From an uncultured Campylobacter sp. (GTDB lineage Bacteria; Campylobacterota; Campylobacteria; Campylobacterales; Campylobacteraceae), in NCBI RefSeq assembly GCF_937996225.1, contig NZ_CALKTC010000075.1, positions 1-64,000 of the forward strand: 64,000 nt of DNA, read 5' to 3'. The notes below the pieces were generated by a model that had not been told where the DNA came from, made no database searches, and worked only from the letters and a program-made list of their open reading frames with translations. Both the position numbers and the translations under genes were made by a program. Numbering within the stretch: the first letter of the stretch is position 1; the number at the start of each line of letters is the position of its first letter. This document shows positions 1 to 11,687 of the stretch, piece after piece.

Positions 1-41
1 AAAATTCAAAAAACGAAAAAAATAGGGAAAATTTTGATAGA

Positions 42-126
42 TGGTGCGACCGACGAGATTTGAACTCGTACACCTTGCGGCACTACCCCCTCAAGATAGC
101 GTGTCTACCAATTCCACCACGGTCGC
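42..126 (-). tRNA. tRNA-Leu(GAG)
   Basis: Read on the minus strand, this 85-nt segment folds as a class II tRNA. It has a 7-bp acceptor stem starting GCGACCG, a D-arm with TGGTAGACA, an anticodon stem CTATC/GGTAG around the loop TTGAGGG (anticodon GAG, decoding CUC/CUU leucine codons), a long variable arm, the T-loop GTTCAAATC and an encoded 3' CCA. The long variable arm and the anticodon agree on leucine. It lies just downstream of atpE in the same direction, separated by a hairpin. Confidence 0.97.
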
Positions 127-171
127 ATAAATTTTAAAGCTTGATCTCAAACCTTGAATTATATAAGTTTG

Positions 172-191
172 AAGCCCGATTTCTCGGGCTT
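172..191 (-). terminator. Hairpin terminator after atpE
   Basis: A perfect 8-bp inverted repeat (AAGCCCGA / TCGGGCTT) with a 4-nt loop lies 5 nt past the atpE stop codon. The GC-rich stem and its position between atpE and tRNA-Leu suggest an intrinsic terminator. The T-run is short on both strands, so efficiency is uncertain. Confidence 0.7.
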
Positions 192-195
192 TTGA

Positions 196-534
196 TTAAT
201 TTGCAGCAGCCTTTAAACCCGCTGTCAAAAAAGGATTTACGAAAAGCAAGATAAATGAAATAACTAATGCATAGATAACCTGCGCTTCGATCATCGCTAG
301 CGAAATATACATCGTATTCGATAGCTTGCTAGCTACGCTCGGATTTCTAGCGATGCCATTAAGCGTCGCACTAGCGGCATTTCCCATACCTAACGCGCCA
401 CCCAAAGCGGCTAGACCTAAAACAACTGCAACGGTAATTGCAGAAAAAGAAACGATCTGAGTGTAAGCGCTTAGCTGCTCGCTAGCAAAAGCCGCGCCGC
501 AAAGCGCAAATAACAATACAAGAACTTTTTTCAT
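196..534 (-). CDS. atpE: F0F1 ATP synthase subunit c
   Basis: This encodes the proteolipid (112 aa) that forms the membrane c-ring of ATP synthase and carries protons through F0. It has two long hydrophobic helices joined by a polar loop (NGIARNPS, the conserved R-N-P loop). The second helix contains the proton-binding glutamate in SLAMIEAQVIYA. A leading signal-like helix (MKKVLVLLFALCGAAFA) precedes them, as in other epsilonproteobacterial c subunits. An in-frame ATG lies 12 nt upstream, but the GGAG Shine-Dalgarno sequence sits between the two ATGs, 6 nt before the MKK start, so the downstream start is chosen. The gene stands alone, away from the other atp genes, as in C. jejuni. Confidence 0.96.
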   Translation of the reverse strand: MKKVLVLLFALCGAAFASEQLSAYTQIVSFSAITVAVVLGLAALGGALGMGNAASATLNGIARNPSVASKLSNTMYISLAMIEAQVIYALVISFILLFVNPFLTAGLKAAAN

Positions 535-683
535 AAAAGTCTCCATAAATAAATTTTAAAACGAGTTTCGGCTCAATACCCCCTACTCCAACGTTTTAAG
601 TGTGAAATATTATTAAAATTTTGCTTTTGATTTGTTTAATCTAGCGGAATTTGCGTTAAATTTAGCAAATCCCGCCAAGCAAT

Positions 684-2198
684 CTAACGCTTAGCGTCCA
701 GATACGTATTTAGCGCCGCAACGTAGGCCTTCGCAGACGCTAGCATCGTATCTACGTCAAGTCCTCTGCCGATGATGGCGCCCTCGTCTTTAAATTCTAC
801 TTTGACGGTTACTTTCGCCAGCGCGTCTTTACCCTGCGAGACCGCTTTTACTTGGTATTCTTTCAGGCTGCCGCTGATGCCGCTGATACGATCTATCGCC
901 TTAAATATCGCATCCACGCCGCCGTTTCCAAGCGCGCTATCGCTTAAAATTTCATCCTTATACCTTAGCGTAAGTGCGGTGCTAGCGTGTCCTTTGTTGC
1001 AGCTATTGGAGCTTAAAACCAGCACTTCGTAGGTCTTTTCGGCTCCCACGAACTCATCGTTTACGAGCTCTCTAATATCCTCGTCGAAAACGTCCTTTTT
1101 GTTATCGGCGAGCGCTTTAAATTTATTAAACGCGATCTCAATCTGCTCGTTACTAAGCTCATAACCCAAAGACACCAGTTTATCCTTAAAGGCGTGGCGG
1201 CCGCTGTGTTTGCCCAGTACGAGCGAGTTTTTATCAAGTCCGATATCCTCGGCGTGCATGATCTCGTAAGTTTCTTTGTGTTTTAGCACGCCGTCTTGGT
1301 GGATGCCGCTTTCATGCGCGAAGGCGTTTTTACCCACGATCGCTTTATTAGGCTGCGGCTCGATGCCGGTGATGCTCGCGACTAGGCGGCTGGATGGGTA
1401 AATTTCTTTCAAATTTATATCGGTATAAAGCGGCGCAAATTTATCTGTGCGCGTCTTGATCGCCATTACGATCTCCTCCAGCGCCGCGTTGCCCGCACGC
1501 TCGCCGATGCCGTTTATCGTGCACTCGACCTGTCTGGCTCCTGCCAAGATAGCGGCTAAGGAATTTACGGTAGCCATTCCCAAGTCGTTGTGGTTATGTA
1601 CCGAAACTACGGCGCGCCCGTCGATAAGGTTAACGATCTCGCCTATTCGAGCGGTAATCTCGTCCGGATAGAGATAGCCTACCGTATCGGGGATATTTAT
1701 GGTGGAGGCTCCGGCGCTTATCGCGGCGTCACAGATCTCTTTTAAAAAGCCGATATCGCTTCTGCACGCATCCTCGCAACTAAACTCCACGTCATCGCAT
1801 AGGCTTTTGGCGTATTGCACAGACTCTATGGCGCGCTTTATGACCTCTTGCGGCTGCATTTTGAGTTTAAATTCCATATGGATGGGGCTTGTGGCGATGA
1901 AGGTGTGGATGCGCCCGAGCTTTGCGCCCTTTATCGCTTCGCCTGCGGCCTTGATGTCTTTTTCTAAAGCGCGCGCAAGCGAACAGACGCGAGCCTTGCT
2001 AACGGCGCCGGCGATCTTTTCTATCGCGTCAAAATCCCCGGGGCTCGCCGCTGCAAAACCCGCCTCGATAACATCTACGCCCAGCTTTTCAAGCTGCAAC
2101 GCAAGATGGATCTTTTCGTCCGTATTCATCGACGCTCCGGGGCTTTGCTCGCCGTCACGAAGCGTCGTATCGAAGATTATGATTTTATTTTTGTCCAT
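684..2198 (-). CDS. leuA: 2-isopropylmalate synthase
   Basis: LeuA (504 aa) condenses acetyl-CoA with 2-oxoisovalerate in the first committed step of leucine biosynthesis. The N-terminal HMGL-like TIM barrel starts with the signature [15 protein letters not shown]. The metal-binding segment [11 protein letters not shown] and the [11 protein letters not shown] stretch follow, and the C-terminal third is the LeuA allosteric (leucine-feedback) domain. Length is normal for the family. A TTG 15 nt upstream is in frame, but AAAGGAC lies just before ATG 2198, which is therefore the start. No other leu genes are nearby. The gene follows pssA in the same direction after 84 nt. Confidence 0.97.
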   Translation of the reverse strand: MDKNKIIIFDTTLRDGEQSPGASMNTDEKIHLALQLEKLGVDVIEAGFAAASPGDFDAIEKIAGAVSKARVCSLARALEKDIKAAGEAIKGAKLGRIHTFIATSPIHMEFKLKMQPQEVIKRAIESVQYAKSLCDDVEFSCEDACRSDIGFLKEICDAAISAGASTINIPDTVGYLYPDEITARIGEIVNLIDGRAVVSVHNHNDLGMATVNSLAAILAGARQVECTINGIGERAGNAALEEIVMAIKTRTDKFAPLYTDINLKEIYPSSRLVASITGIEPQPNKAIVGKNAFAHESGIHQDGVLKHKETYEIMHAEDIGLDKNSLVLGKHSGRHAFKDKLVSLGYELSNEQIEIAFNKFKALADNKKDVFDEDIRELVNDEFVGAEKTYEVLVLSSNSCNKGHASTALTLRYKDEILSDSALGNGGVDAIFKAIDRISGISGSLKEYQVKAVSQGKDALAKVTVKVEFKDEGAIIGRGLDVDTMLASAKAYVAALNTYLDAKR

Positions 2199-2282
2199 TG
2201 CTTGTCCTTTCAAAGCGTTAAAATTTGGTGAAATTATAGCCGTGCAAGCTTAAAACAATCGCGGCGATAAACATATTTGAGA

Positions 2283-3032
2283 TTATTTCGCCGTTTCCTC
2301 GGGTTTGTCTTTTTTATGAAATTTAGCCGCACTTAAATTTAAAGCTCCGCGAACCAAACCGTAAACGATATAAACCAAAGTGAGCACCGCCGGAAATTCC
2401 AGCCTGAAAAGATATAAAAGCGAGAAAAATACGACGATTAGAAGCACTAAAATTTTAATCGCGTTGGGGCGCTTTAGGCTGATCTTTTTAAAGCTCGGAA
2501 AGCGGATGTTACTTACCATCAAAAACGACAGTGCCGCCATTGCGATGATCAAAAATACACCAAATCCTTTGGAGAGCTCATATTTTAGATAAATTCCGAT
2601 CCAAAACGCCATCGTAATAGCAGCCGTTGGAATCGGCAGCCCGATAAAAACGCTAGGCTCGTAGGTGCCCGTAGTGACGTTGAATCGCGCCAGCCTGATT
2701 GCGCCGAAAACCACGTAAAGCGCGGATACGAGCGAGCCGACCTTACCGTAATCGTGCCCGACCGCGCAGTAAAACAGCAGCGCCGGCGCTACGCCGAAAG
2801 CCACGATATCCGCAAGGCTATCGAATTCCACGCCGAATTTCGACGTAGCATGTGTTAGCCTCGCTACGCGGCCGTCAAGCCCGTCGCAGATCAAGGATAA
2901 AATGATATAAAAGATCGCGGCGCTGAAGTTGCCTTTGATCGTAGAAATTATGCTGATGACCGCTAAAAATGCACTTGCCGCCGTGAAAAAATTCGGCAAT
3001 ATGTAGATTAATTTTCCCTTTTCCTCTTCCAT
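2283..3032 (-). CDS. pssA: CDP-diacylglycerol-serine O-phosphatidyltransferase
   Basis: PssA (249 aa) is an integral membrane enzyme that makes phosphatidylserine from CDP-diacylglycerol and serine, feeding phosphatidylethanolamine synthesis. The CDP-alcohol phosphatidyltransferase motif DG-x2-AR-x8-G-x3-D-x3-D is fully visible in DGLDGRVARLTHATSKFG and the following EFDSLAD. Six to eight hydrophobic segments span the protein and the C-terminus is lysine-rich. pssA upstream or downstream of ftsH and prmA matches the C. jejuni order, though there one gene separates pssA from ftsH. The 126 nt between ftsH and pssA contain no gene. Confidence 0.95.
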   Translation of the reverse strand: MEEEKGKLIYILPNFFTAASAFLAVISIISTIKGNFSAAIFYIILSLICDGLDGRVARLTHATSKFGVEFDSLADIVAFGVAPALLFYCAVGHDYGKVGSLVSALYVVFGAIRLARFNVTTGTYEPSVFIGLPIPTAAITMAFWIGIYLKYELSKGFGVFLIIAMAALSFLMVSNIRFPSFKKISLKRPNAIKILVLLIVVFFSLLYLFRLEFPAVLTLVYIVYGLVRGALNLSAAKFHKKDKPEETAK

Positions 3033-3158
3033 CTCTTACTCTTTAAATTTTATTTTCGCGCCGCTTTTCGTTCGGCGCCGCAGATCGCGCATAAAACCCT
3101 TTAGCGCGATCGTCTTAAAATTTAGCCCTAAGTTCTTGCTCTGCGCGAGGCTTGAAAT

Positions 3159-5108
3159 TTACGCCTCGCTCTTTGCGCTTTCGATATCATCGTTAGCGCC
3201 TAAATTTCGCACCAGACGGGTAGGCATACCGTTATCTTTTTCAAATTTAGAGATGATCTCCACGATCTGCTCGCCCGAGACCGTCTCCTTCTCATACAGC
3301 GCCTTTACCATCTCCTCAATCGCCGGAGCATAGGTCCTTAGCGTCTCTTTTACCGCCGCGTAACGCTCATCCAGCGTCTTGCGGACATATTCGTCGATCT
3401 TAACCGCCGTTACCTCGCTGTAATCCTTGATGCTCTGTCCGCCGTTTAGGAAGGAATACTGCTGCTTTTCTAGCACCGCAAGCCCGAGCGCATCGGTCAT
3501 TCCGACTTGAGTAGCCATAAATTTAAGCATATCGGTAGCGCGCTGCAAATCGTTGCCTGCTCCGTCAGTGATCTCGCCTAAAAACACATCCTCCGCCGCG
3601 CGCCCCGCCAAAAACGTATCGATCTCGGCAAAAATTTCATGGCGCTGATGCAGATATCTATTTTCAAACGGAGAATTTAGCGTATATCCCGCAGCGCTCA
3701 GTCCGCGCGGCACGATAGTTACTTTAGATACCGGCATCGCGCCTTTGGTAAGCTCGGCGATGAGCGCATGGCCGCTTTCGTGGTAGGCGACGATCCGCTT
3801 TTCGATCGGGCTTACGCGGCGCGATTTTTTAGCCAGTCCGATACCGACGCGTTCGATCGCTTCGAGCAAGTCTTTTTGCTCGACCTCCGCCTTTGCCTCG
3901 CGACCCGCTAAAAGCGCGGCTTCGTTGATGATATTTGCAAGATCGGCTCCCGCAAAGCCAACGGTAAGGCGCGCGATCTCTTCGATATCGATATCGCGAG
4001 CAAATTTAACGTCGCGCATATGCACCTTCAAAATCGCCATTCTGCCGTCAAAATCAGGTCTATCGACTAGAACCTGCCTATCGAATCTGCCTGGACGCAG
4101 AAGCGCCGCATCCAGCGTCTCCGGGCGGTTGGTAGCCGCAAGGACGATTACCGGGCTTGATTCCGAGCCGAAGCCGTCCATCTCGGCAAGCAGCTGATTT
4201 AGCGTCTGCTCGCGCTCATCGTTGCCCCCGCCGATACCGCCTGCGGTTCTGCTTTTACCGATCGCGTCGATCTCGTCGATAAAAACGATCGCTGGAGCCT
4301 GTTTTTTAGCGTTATCAAATAGATCGCGCACCCTGCTGGCGCCCACGCCTACGAACATCTCAATGAAGCTCGAGCCCGATACCGAAAAAAACGGCACATC
4401 CGCTTCGCCCGCGACCGCTTTGGCTAGCAGCGTCTTACCCGTGCCTGGAGGACCCACCAAAAGCACGCCTTTTGGAATTTTAGCCCCGAGGCTAATGTAT
4501 CGCTCTGGATTTTTTAAGAAATCTACGATCTCCTTAACCTCCTCTTTCGCCTCTTCGACGCCCGCTACATCGCTAAATTTAACCTTCGGTTTTTCGGCGC
4601 TTACCAGGTTTTTGGAGCTTCCGATGCCGAGCACGCCGCCGCCCATATTGCGCTGCATGCGGTTGGCTAAAAACATCCAAATTCCAAAGAAAATCACGAG
4701 CGGCAAGACCCAGCTAAAGAGCAGATCGGTCAAAAAGTTGCTCTCGTTATACGCGCCGTATGGAATTTTGCGCGATTCTAAAATTTGAACTAGCTCGGGA
4801 TCATCTACGCGCTTGGCGGTGTAGATTACGTTGCCGACTTGAGCTTTAATCGTGGAGCTTCCGATGGAAACCATGCTTACTTGGGAGTTTTTGATTTGCG
4901 ATTTTAGCTCGGAGTAAGTTACGTTTCTACTCTCGCCCGAGACGGAGCTCAGCACTCCACCGCTATCAAATCCGCCACTTGGGGATATCGCTTTAAACAC
5001 CACTATCAAAATAAGCGCGAAAATTATAAAAACGCCGATCGGATTTTTATTAAAAAAATTGTTTCCACCGCCGTTTTGAGGGGGTTGATTGTTTTGGTTG
5101 TTATTCAT
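3159..5108 (-). CDS. ftsH: ATP-dependent zinc metalloprotease FtsH
   Basis: FtsH (649 aa) is a membrane-anchored hexameric AAA+ protease that degrades misassembled membrane proteins and short-lived regulators. A Gln/Asn-rich N-terminus is followed by TM1 (about residues 24-40), a periplasmic loop, TM2 (about 128-148), an AAA module with Walker A GPPGTGKT (219-226) and Walker [10 protein letters not shown], the second region of homology ([21 protein letters not shown]), and the zinc protease motif HESGH (443-447). It starts with ATG 4 nt inside the prmA 3' end (ATGA overlap), so the two are translationally coupled. Confidence 0.98.
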   Translation of the reverse strand: MNNNQNNQPPQNGGGNNFFNKNPIGVFIIFALILIVVFKAISPSGGFDSGGVLSSVSGESRNVTYSELKSQIKNSQVSMVSIGSSTIKAQVGNVIYTAKRVDDPELVQILESRKIPYGAYNESNFLTDLLFSWVLPLVIFFGIWMFLANRMQRNMGGGVLGIGSSKNLVSAEKPKVKFSDVAGVEEAKEEVKEIVDFLKNPERYISLGAKIPKGVLLVGPPGTGKTLLAKAVAGEADVPFFSVSGSSFIEMFVGVGASRVRDLFDNAKKQAPAIVFIDEIDAIGKSRTAGGIGGGNDEREQTLNQLLAEMDGFGSESSPVIVLAATNRPETLDAALLRPGRFDRQVLVDRPDFDGRMAILKVHMRDVKFARDIDIEEIARLTVGFAGADLANIINEAALLAGREAKAEVEQKDLLEAIERVGIGLAKKSRRVSPIEKRIVAYHESGHALIAELTKGAMPVSKVTIVPRGLSAAGYTLNSPFENRYLHQRHEIFAEIDTFLAGRAAEDVFLGEITDGAGNDLQRATDMLKFMATQVGMTDALGLAVLEKQQYSFLNGGQSIKDYSEVTAVKIDEYVRKTLDERYAAVKETLRTYAPAIEEMVKALYEKETVSGEQIVEIISKFEKDNGMPTRLVRNLGANDDIESAKSEA

Positions 5109-5968
5109 ATCTTCCTTTCATAAACGAAGCTGAGCCATTCGTTTTGCTTTTTCATCTGCACGAAATTTAAATCCAAAAAGGCCTGCTCTATCCTATCTTT
5201 ATATTTTTCTAAAATTCCCGACAGCACGAGCTTGCCGCCCGGTTTTAGCGCTCTTTTCAGATCCGCGCTTAGGATCAAAATCACGTCGGCGATTATATTT
5301 GCGACGACGAGATCAAACTGTGGCTGCGCGCTTTTGCTTGAACTTTGCTCGTTTAAGCTTGAAACGCTGCCGAGCCAAATTTTATCGATCCGCACGCCAT
5401 TTTTCTCGGCGTTTTGCCGCGTAGCGACTACCGCCTGCTCGTCGGTATCGCAGGCGCTTACCTTTGCGCCCAGTTTTTTCATCGCGATACTTAAAATTCC
5501 ACTGCCGCAGCCCACGTCAAGCGCGCTCATGCCCGCGCGAGCGAGCTCGCTAAGCAGTGCCAGACACATATTGGTGCTTTCGTGATGACCCGAGCCGAAC
5601 GCCAGCGCAGGATCGATCAGCAAATCGATTAGCGCGCGATCTTGCGATCTTTCGCACCAGCTTGGACGGACATAAAATTTACCGACCGCTACGGGCGCGA
5701 CGCCTTTTTTATATTCGTCGAGCCAGTCTTTGTTTTGCTTTTTTGAAATTTCGATCTGCAGATCGGCGTCTAAATTAGTAGATCGCGCGAGCCCCTTTTT
5801 AAACTCTTCAAATGCAAATTTTAAATTTTGCAGATCCTCTTCGTCGCGGATTATGAAGCGATCGCCATCCTCCTCGACGCAGGTAACGCCGAGCTCAAAC
5901 GCAAAGCTCTTGAAAAGCTCGCTCGCATTCGCGCTTTTTACGATCATCTCATAAAAAAAATCTTTCAT
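5105..5968 (-). CDS. prmA: Ribosomal protein L11 methyltransferase
   Basis: PrmA (287 aa) trimethylates ribosomal protein L11 using S-adenosylmethionine. The class I methyltransferase core begins with LDVGCGSGILSIAMKKLGA (SAM-binding motif I) at about residue 148. The preceding substrate-binding segment DPALAFGSGHHESTNMCL and the N-x-x-A motif VVANIIADVIL are typical of PrmA. The N-terminal 60 residues form the L11-recognition domain. It overlaps the ftsH start by 4 nt. In C. jejuni prmA is followed by cheY and pglG, whereas here the next genes upstream are hisA and hisH. Confidence 0.95.
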   Translation of the reverse strand: MKDFFYEMIVKSANASELFKSFAFELGVTCVEEDGDRFIIRDEEDLQNLKFAFEEFKKGLARSTNLDADLQIEISKKQNKDWLDEYKKGVAPVAVGKFYVRPSWCERSQDRALIDLLIDPALAFGSGHHESTNMCLALLSELARAGMSALDVGCGSGILSIAMKKLGAKVSACDTDEQAVVATRQNAEKNGVRIDKIWLGSVSSLNEQSSSKSAQPQFDLVVANIIADVILILSADLKRALKPGGKLVLSGILEKYKDRIEQAFLDLNFVQMKKQNEWLSFVYERKI

Positions 5969-6046
5969 CGCCTCACATCGCCTTTAAATTTTAAAATTTG
6001 CATATTACTAAAATTTAGTTCAAACTTTGCTTACGCTCGGGCGTTT

Positions 6047-6754
6047 TTATATAGCTTTAAACGCCTTTTTAAGATCGAGCGTGCCCTCGTAATACGCCTT
6101 ACCGACGATAACGCCTGCGATGAGCCCTGCGTTTTTAAGCGCGATTATGTCGTTTATATCTTTAACGCCGCCGCTTGCGATAGTGTCGATACCGCTAGCT
6201 TTCGCGATAGAGCGGCTAAATTCTACGTTCACGCCGCTTAGCATACCGTCGCGCGATATGTCGGTGCAGATGATGGCGCAAACGCCCGCGTCCGCATAGT
6301 CTCGCGCCAGATCGGTCGCTTTTACGCGGCTTAGCTCCGCCCAGCCCTCGGTCGCTACGAGCCCCTCTTTCGCGTCTATGCCCACGACGATGCGGTAAAG
6401 CTTCGCCATTCTCCTTACGAAATCTCTATTTTTAAGCGCCGCCGAGCCCAGGATAAATCTATCGACGCCTAAGCTCAAATACTGCTTTATGCGCGCTTCG
6501 TCGCGGATACCGCCGCCCACTTCTACGCGCAGGCGCGTGTTTTTTACGATCAGCTCGATCGCTTTGAAATTTACCGCCTCGCCCGCAAACGCGCCGTCGA
6601 GATCAACTAAATGCAGCCACTTAGCGCCGAGATCTTCAAATTTTTTGGCTAGCTCGCAGGGGTCTTTGGAATAAATTTTTGCGCTTTGCATCTCGCCCTT
6701 GCTAAGGCGCACGGCGCATCCTTGTTTCAGATCGATCGCAGGGAAAATCTCCAT
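6047..6754 (-). CDS. hisA: ProFAR isomerase HisA
   Basis: HisA (235 aa) is the TIM-barrel isomerase that opens the ribose of ProFAR in histidine biosynthesis. The N-terminal signature [17 protein letters not shown] carries the first catalytic aspartate, and the second catalytic acid lies in the C-terminal half ([12 protein letters not shown]). The phosphate-binding glycines GGGIRDE and ASGGVKD are present. GTG 6757 and ATG 6754 both give open frames. GGAG lies 5 nt before the ATG, so ATG 6754 is chosen; it shares one base with the hisH TGA stop. hisF and hisI are not in the window. Confidence 0.95.
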   Translation of the reverse strand: MEIFPAIDLKQGCAVRLSKGEMQSAKIYSKDPCELAKKFEDLGAKWLHLVDLDGAFAGEAVNFKAIELIVKNTRLRVEVGGGIRDEARIKQYLSLGVDRFILGSAALKNRDFVRRMAKLYRIVVGIDAKEGLVATEGWAELSRVKATDLARDYADAGVCAIICTDISRDGMLSGVNVEFSRSIAKASGIDTIASGGVKDINDIIALKNAGLIAGVIVGKAYYEGTLDLKKAFKAI

Positions 6755-7479
6755 CACAGCTCCGTAAAATTTTTAATGATTTTTATGCCCGCATCGTGGC
6801 TTTTTTCGGGATGCGGCTGAAAGGCAAATACGTTTTCGCGCCAGATCGCGCTTGCAAACTCATAGCCGTAAAATGTGGTCGCAAGCGTGATCTCGCGCTC
6901 GCAAAGGACATGGTAGGAGTGCACGAAATACAGATACTCAAACTCGCCTAGGCCCGCATTTATCGGCGAGCGCTTGATAAAATGCGCGCTGTTCCAGCCG
7001 ACGTGCGGGATCTTTAGGTTTTCGGCGCGAGTAAAATTTTGCCCGCAGCGCTCGCTCGGTTCCGCCCCGTCTGAATTAAATTTCGCCCCGCCCGATCTAA
7101 ATTTCATATCCTCGGACCCAGATTCCGCCCCCTGAATATTAAATTTCGTTTTGTCAAATTTCACGACGCGACCGGGCAAAATTTCAAGCCCGCTGCGCGC
7201 GCCAAATTCCTCGCTTTGCTCGAACAGAAGCTGCATCCCAAGGCAGATGCCTAAAAAATATCTGCCGCTTGCGACGAACTCTTTAATCGCGGCGTCCATA
7301 CCGTTTGCGCGAAGCCTATCCATCGCCTCGCCGAATGCGCCCACGCCCGGAAGCAGAGCCTTATCGCAGCTCAAAAGCTCCTCGGGGCTGCGCGCGAGGC
7401 AAAATTTAGCGCCGCAAAAACTAAGCGCGTTCATCACGCTTTGGATATTGCCCGCGCCGTAATCCACGATACCGATCAA
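6754..7479 (-). CDS. hisH: Imidazole glycerol phosphate synthase glutaminase subunit HisH, with insertion
   Basis: HisH (241 aa) is the glutaminase half of IGP synthase and supplies ammonia to HisF in histidine biosynthesis. The class I amidotransferase triad is intact: Cys79 in [12 protein letters not shown], and His223 and Glu225 in QPHPEKS. The start is TTG 7479, overlapping the pglF TGA by TTGA, with AAGGG upstream. The protein is about 40 residues longer than usual because of an insertion between VVKFD (about 109) and LKIPHVGWN (about 155). The insertion contains two imperfect copies of a KFNxxGAExxSE unit. It lies in a surface region between conserved strands, so activity is probably kept (inference). 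Some Campylobacter HisH paralogues serve glycan pathways, but hisA next to it favours histidine synthesis. Confidence 0.9.
   Translation of the reverse strand: MIGIVDYGAGNIQSVMNALSFCGAKFCLARSPEELLSCDKALLPGVGAFGEAMDRLRANGMDAAIKEFVASGRYFLGICLGMQLLFEQSEEFGARSGLEILPGRVVKFDKTKFNIQGAESGSEDMKFRSGGAKFNSDGAEPSERCGQNFTRAENLKIPHVGWNSAHFIKRSPINAGLGEFEYLYFVHSYHVLCEREITLATTFYGYEFASAIWRENVFAFQPHPEKSHDAGIKIIKNFTEL
7024..7146 (-). repeat. Imperfect tandem duplication inside hisH
   Basis: The hisH insertion consists of two related units of about 20-21 codons, the first starting [12 protein letters not shown] and the second [11 protein letters not shown]. At DNA level each contains a TTAAATTTCG-like word. The reading frame is kept. 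It is read as an in-frame expansion in a variable loop. Confidence 0.6.
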
Positions 7480-9280
7480 GCCGTGCCCTTCATATCGTTT
7501 AATCGGTGCGAAAACTCGGGCACGATACGCTTTAGCTTATCCGCGACCTGCGCGTCCTCGCACTCCGAAAGCTCCTCGATCTGCGAGCTTAGCTCTTGTA
7601 GGTCGTATTTTGCGGAGTGGGTTACGAAGATGGATTGGTACTTCGTGCTCTTGTCGTTTTCGTCGATCAAAAGCTCCTCGTAAAGCTTCTCTCCGGGGCG
7701 CAGACCGACAAATTTAATGCCAAGCTCCTCCTTGCCGGCAAGCTGCAGCATTCGCTTGGCAAGATCGGCGATCTTTACGGGCTCGCCCATATCCAGCACG
7801 AAAAGCTCGCCGCCCTGCGCGATGGAAGCTGCTTGAAGCACCAGCTGGCACGCCTCGCTAACGAGCATAAAATATCTCGTAATCTCGGGGTGCGTAACGG
7901 TAAGCGGCTCGTTCGCTTCGATCTGGCGTTTAAATTTAGGAATGACGCTGCCGCTTGAGCCGAGCACGTTTCCGAAGCGGACGGCGACGATCTGCGTATC
8001 GCTTGCCGCGTCGTTGGAATTTAGCGCGTAAAGCTCGCAGATACGCTTCGTCGTGCCCATAATGTTCGTCGGTCGCACCGCCTTATCAGTCGAGATCAAA
8101 ACGACCTTTTTCGCGCCATATTTTTTGGACAGATCAATTACGTTTTTTGTGCCGATGACATTGTTTTTGACCGCTAGATGCGGATTAAACTCACATAACG
8201 GCACGTGCTTATACGCCGCTGCGTGCACGACTACCTCGGGACGAAATTCTGCAAAAACCTCCTCCAGCTCATGGCGATAAACGACGTTTATCATCTTTAG
8301 CTCGTTACGCGCGTCCGCGCCGGTGGCTTCGTTAATAGAGTAGAGGTTAAACTCGCTGTGTTCGACCATAATAAGACGCTTTGCGCCGAATTTCAAGCAT
8401 TGCTTACAAATTTCGCTTCCTATCGTGCCGCCCGCACCCGTTACCAGCACGATCTTGCCTTTGATAAAATTTTCAATCGCTTTGGTGTCGAGGTCTTTGG
8501 GCTTGCGCGCGAGCAGATCCTCGATCGATACGTCGCGGATCTTTTTGCTCTCATCCTCCAAAAGCGAAAAGAGCTTGATATCCTTTAGCCCGTATGCAAA
8601 CAGCTCGTCGTATAGCTCCTTTAGCTCGTCCGGATACAGCGCTAGCGCGATGATCGCGGTTTTGGCGCCGCTATCTTTGATCATCTGCGGAATTTCGCTC
8701 TTAGCCCTGACGACGTAATTTTCGCAATACGTCCCTACTAGCTCGGGCCGCCCGTCCACGACGCCCACCGGATAGTAGTTGATATATTTTTGCCGCATAC
8801 CTTTTAGGACGTGAAAGGTCTTGCTCGTAGCGCCCACGACGATGCAGGGCTCGTTATTCGTGATATTTTTCTTCTCACTTAGAAACATCCGCTTTGAAAT
8901 TCTAATCCCACCGATTAAAATAAACGAGATCGCCGCATCGATGATGATGACTGAGCGCGGGAAGGGGTTAAAAACTTTACTCGCTAGAAAAAATAGGATC
9001 AAAAAGGTAAGTGCTGCCATCACGTGCGCGTAGAAGAGCTTTCTTGCTTCGTATAGCCCGAAAAATCTCCACGGAACTAAATAGATCCGCAAAAACCAAA
9101 AATAGAAAATTTTAATCGCAGTAAGGCTCGAGGCGCTAAGCAGCGCGCCTTTATAGAATTCGTTCGGTATATCTCCGCTAAATCGCAGCAAAAACGCGAT
9201 GTAAACGGAGAGGATCGAGATAAAAATATCTCCTAGCAAAAAAAACGCGAAGCGGCTAAATTTAGTGGGTTTTAACAGCA

Positions 9281-9281
<1 letters not shown>
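7476..9281 (-). CDS. pglF: UDP-GlcNAc 4,6-dehydratase PglF
   Basis: PglF (601 aa) converts UDP-GlcNAc to the UDP-4-keto-6-deoxy sugar, the first step to diNAcBac of the N-glycan. The N-terminus has four membrane helices (within residues 10-130), followed by a CoA-binding-like domain. The catalytic extended SDR domain has the NAD motif VTGAGGTIGSE near residue 285 and the active-site stretch STDKAVRPTNIMGTTKR, with the atypical Met-x3-Lys replacing Tyr-x3-Lys seen in this family. Length and layout match C. jejuni PglF. The start ATG shares one base with the pglE stop (TAATG). It is the last pgl gene of the operon, and no pglG homologue follows. Confidence 0.95.
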
Positions 9282-10450
<1,169 letters not shown>

Positions 10451-10495
10451 TTAAATGCTCGGATTTTATCACTTTTAATGCTATAAATTTTAAAT

Positions 10496-11095
10496 TCAGC
10501 CATTTTTTTTAATCACGCGAGCGGGCACGCCTACGGCTACGCTGTCGCTAGCTATGTCGCGCACGACCGCAGCGCCTGCGCCGATGATGCAGCGCTGCCC
10601 GATACTTAGTCTCTGAATGACGCTGGCACCGATTCCAATGTGCGAAAACGCCCCCACCTTCACGCCGCCCGCAAGCGCCGCGTTTGGGCTAATGTGCGCG
10701 AACTCGCCGATCTCGCACTCATGCTCGATTACGACGCCAGAGTTGATTATCGCGCCGCGGCCGATTTTGGCTCGCGCGTTTATCACGGCGCCTGGCATTA
10801 CGACCGCGCCCTCGCCGATGACTGCGCTTGCGCTAACGATCGCGCTTTGATGAATTAGCGTCGCTATCTCAAAACCCGCGCGCGATACTCTCTCTTGGAT
10901 CTTTGCGCGAGTTTTGTTATCGCCGATTGCGATTATTACGGGATGCTTCGGCAGATCCTCGCTAAATTTCAACCCTGCCGCGTCGTCTAAAAAAACGACC
11001 TCGCTAAATTTAACCCCGCGCGCGGCTAGCGCGACGTCCGCTACCACCAGCCCGTGTCCGCTCGCGCCGTAAACGTAAATTTTAGTTGTGCCCAT
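10496..11095 (-). CDS. pglD: UDP-4-amino-sugar N-acetyltransferase PglD
   Basis: PglD (199 aa) acetylates the 4-amino group with acetyl-CoA to complete UDP-diNAcBac. An N-terminal Rossmann-like half with [16 protein letters not shown] binds the UDP-sugar. The C-terminal left-handed beta-helix shows hexapeptide repeats and carries the catalytic histidine in [13 protein letters not shown]. The tail [12 protein letters not shown] is typical of hexapeptide transferases. The ATG lies 14 nt inside the end of pglC, with ACGGAG upstream, consistent with coupling. Confidence 0.95.
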   Translation of the reverse strand: MGTTKIYVYGASGHGLVVADVALAARGVKFSEVVFLDDAAGLKFSEDLPKHPVIIAIGDNKTRAKIQERVSRAGFEIATLIHQSAIVSASAVIGEGAVVMPGAVINARAKIGRGAIINSGVVIEHECEIGEFAHISPNAALAGGVKVGAFSHIGIGASVIQRLSIGQRCIIGAGAAVVRDIASDSVAVGVPARVIKKNG

Positions 11096-11687
11096 TAAAT
11101 TTCTCCGTCGTCGCCATGCCCTCTTTATTCACGCCTTCTTTCGCAAGCACTTTTTTGATCGTTAAAAGCGCGATCTTAAGATCGAGCGCGAAGCTTAAAT
11201 TTTGCGCGTAATAGGTGTCGAACTCAAATTTTTTCTCCCAGCTGATCGCGTTGCGTCCGTTTACCTGCGCAAGCCCCGTGATGCCCGGGCGCACGCTGTG
11301 TCGCAGGCGCTGCTGCGGCGAATAAAGCGGCAGATACTCGATCAGCAGCGGGCGCGGCCCGATGAAGCTCATATCACCCTTTAGCACGTTGAAAAGCTGC
11401 GGCAGCTCATCCAGGCTTAGCGCGCGGATTTTTTTGCCGTAATCGTTCAGCCGCGCTTCGTCAGGCAGAAGCTCGCCGTCCGCGCCGCGCTCGTCGCTCA
11501 TCGTTTTAAATTTATAAATTTTAAAAATTTGCTCATCAAGCCCAGGGCGAGATTGCGTAAAAATCGCGCTTTTGCTAATGTGCTTGCGGATCAAGAACCA
11601 CGTAAGCGCCATCACGGGCGAAACCAAAATGATCAAAACCAAAGCCGCCGTAAAATCGAGCGCGCGCTTTAAAAAACACTTATACAT
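11082..11687 (-). CDS. pglC: Undecaprenyl phosphate diNAcBac-1-phosphate transferase PglC
   Basis: PglC (201 aa) is a monotopic phosphoglycosyl transferase that moves phospho-diNAcBac from UDP to undecaprenyl phosphate and starts the lipid-linked glycan. The reentrant membrane helix occupies about residues 10-33 with the helix-breaking Ser-Pro (VSPV). The catalytic Asp93-Glu94 dyad is in [10 protein letters not shown], and the [10 protein letters not shown] and [18 protein letters not shown] motifs of the family follow. Size equals C. jejuni PglC. It overlaps pglA by 8 nt. Confidence 0.96.
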   Translation of the reverse strand: MYKCFLKRALDFTAALVLIILVSPVMALTWFLIRKHISKSAIFTQSRPGLDEQIFKIYKFKTMSDERGADGELLPDEARLNDYGKKIRALSLDELPQLFNVLKGDMSFIGPRPLLIEYLPLYSPQQRLRHSVRPGITGLAQVNGRNAISWEKKFEFDTYYAQNLSFALDLKIALLTIKKVLAKEGVNKEGMATTEKFNGHN

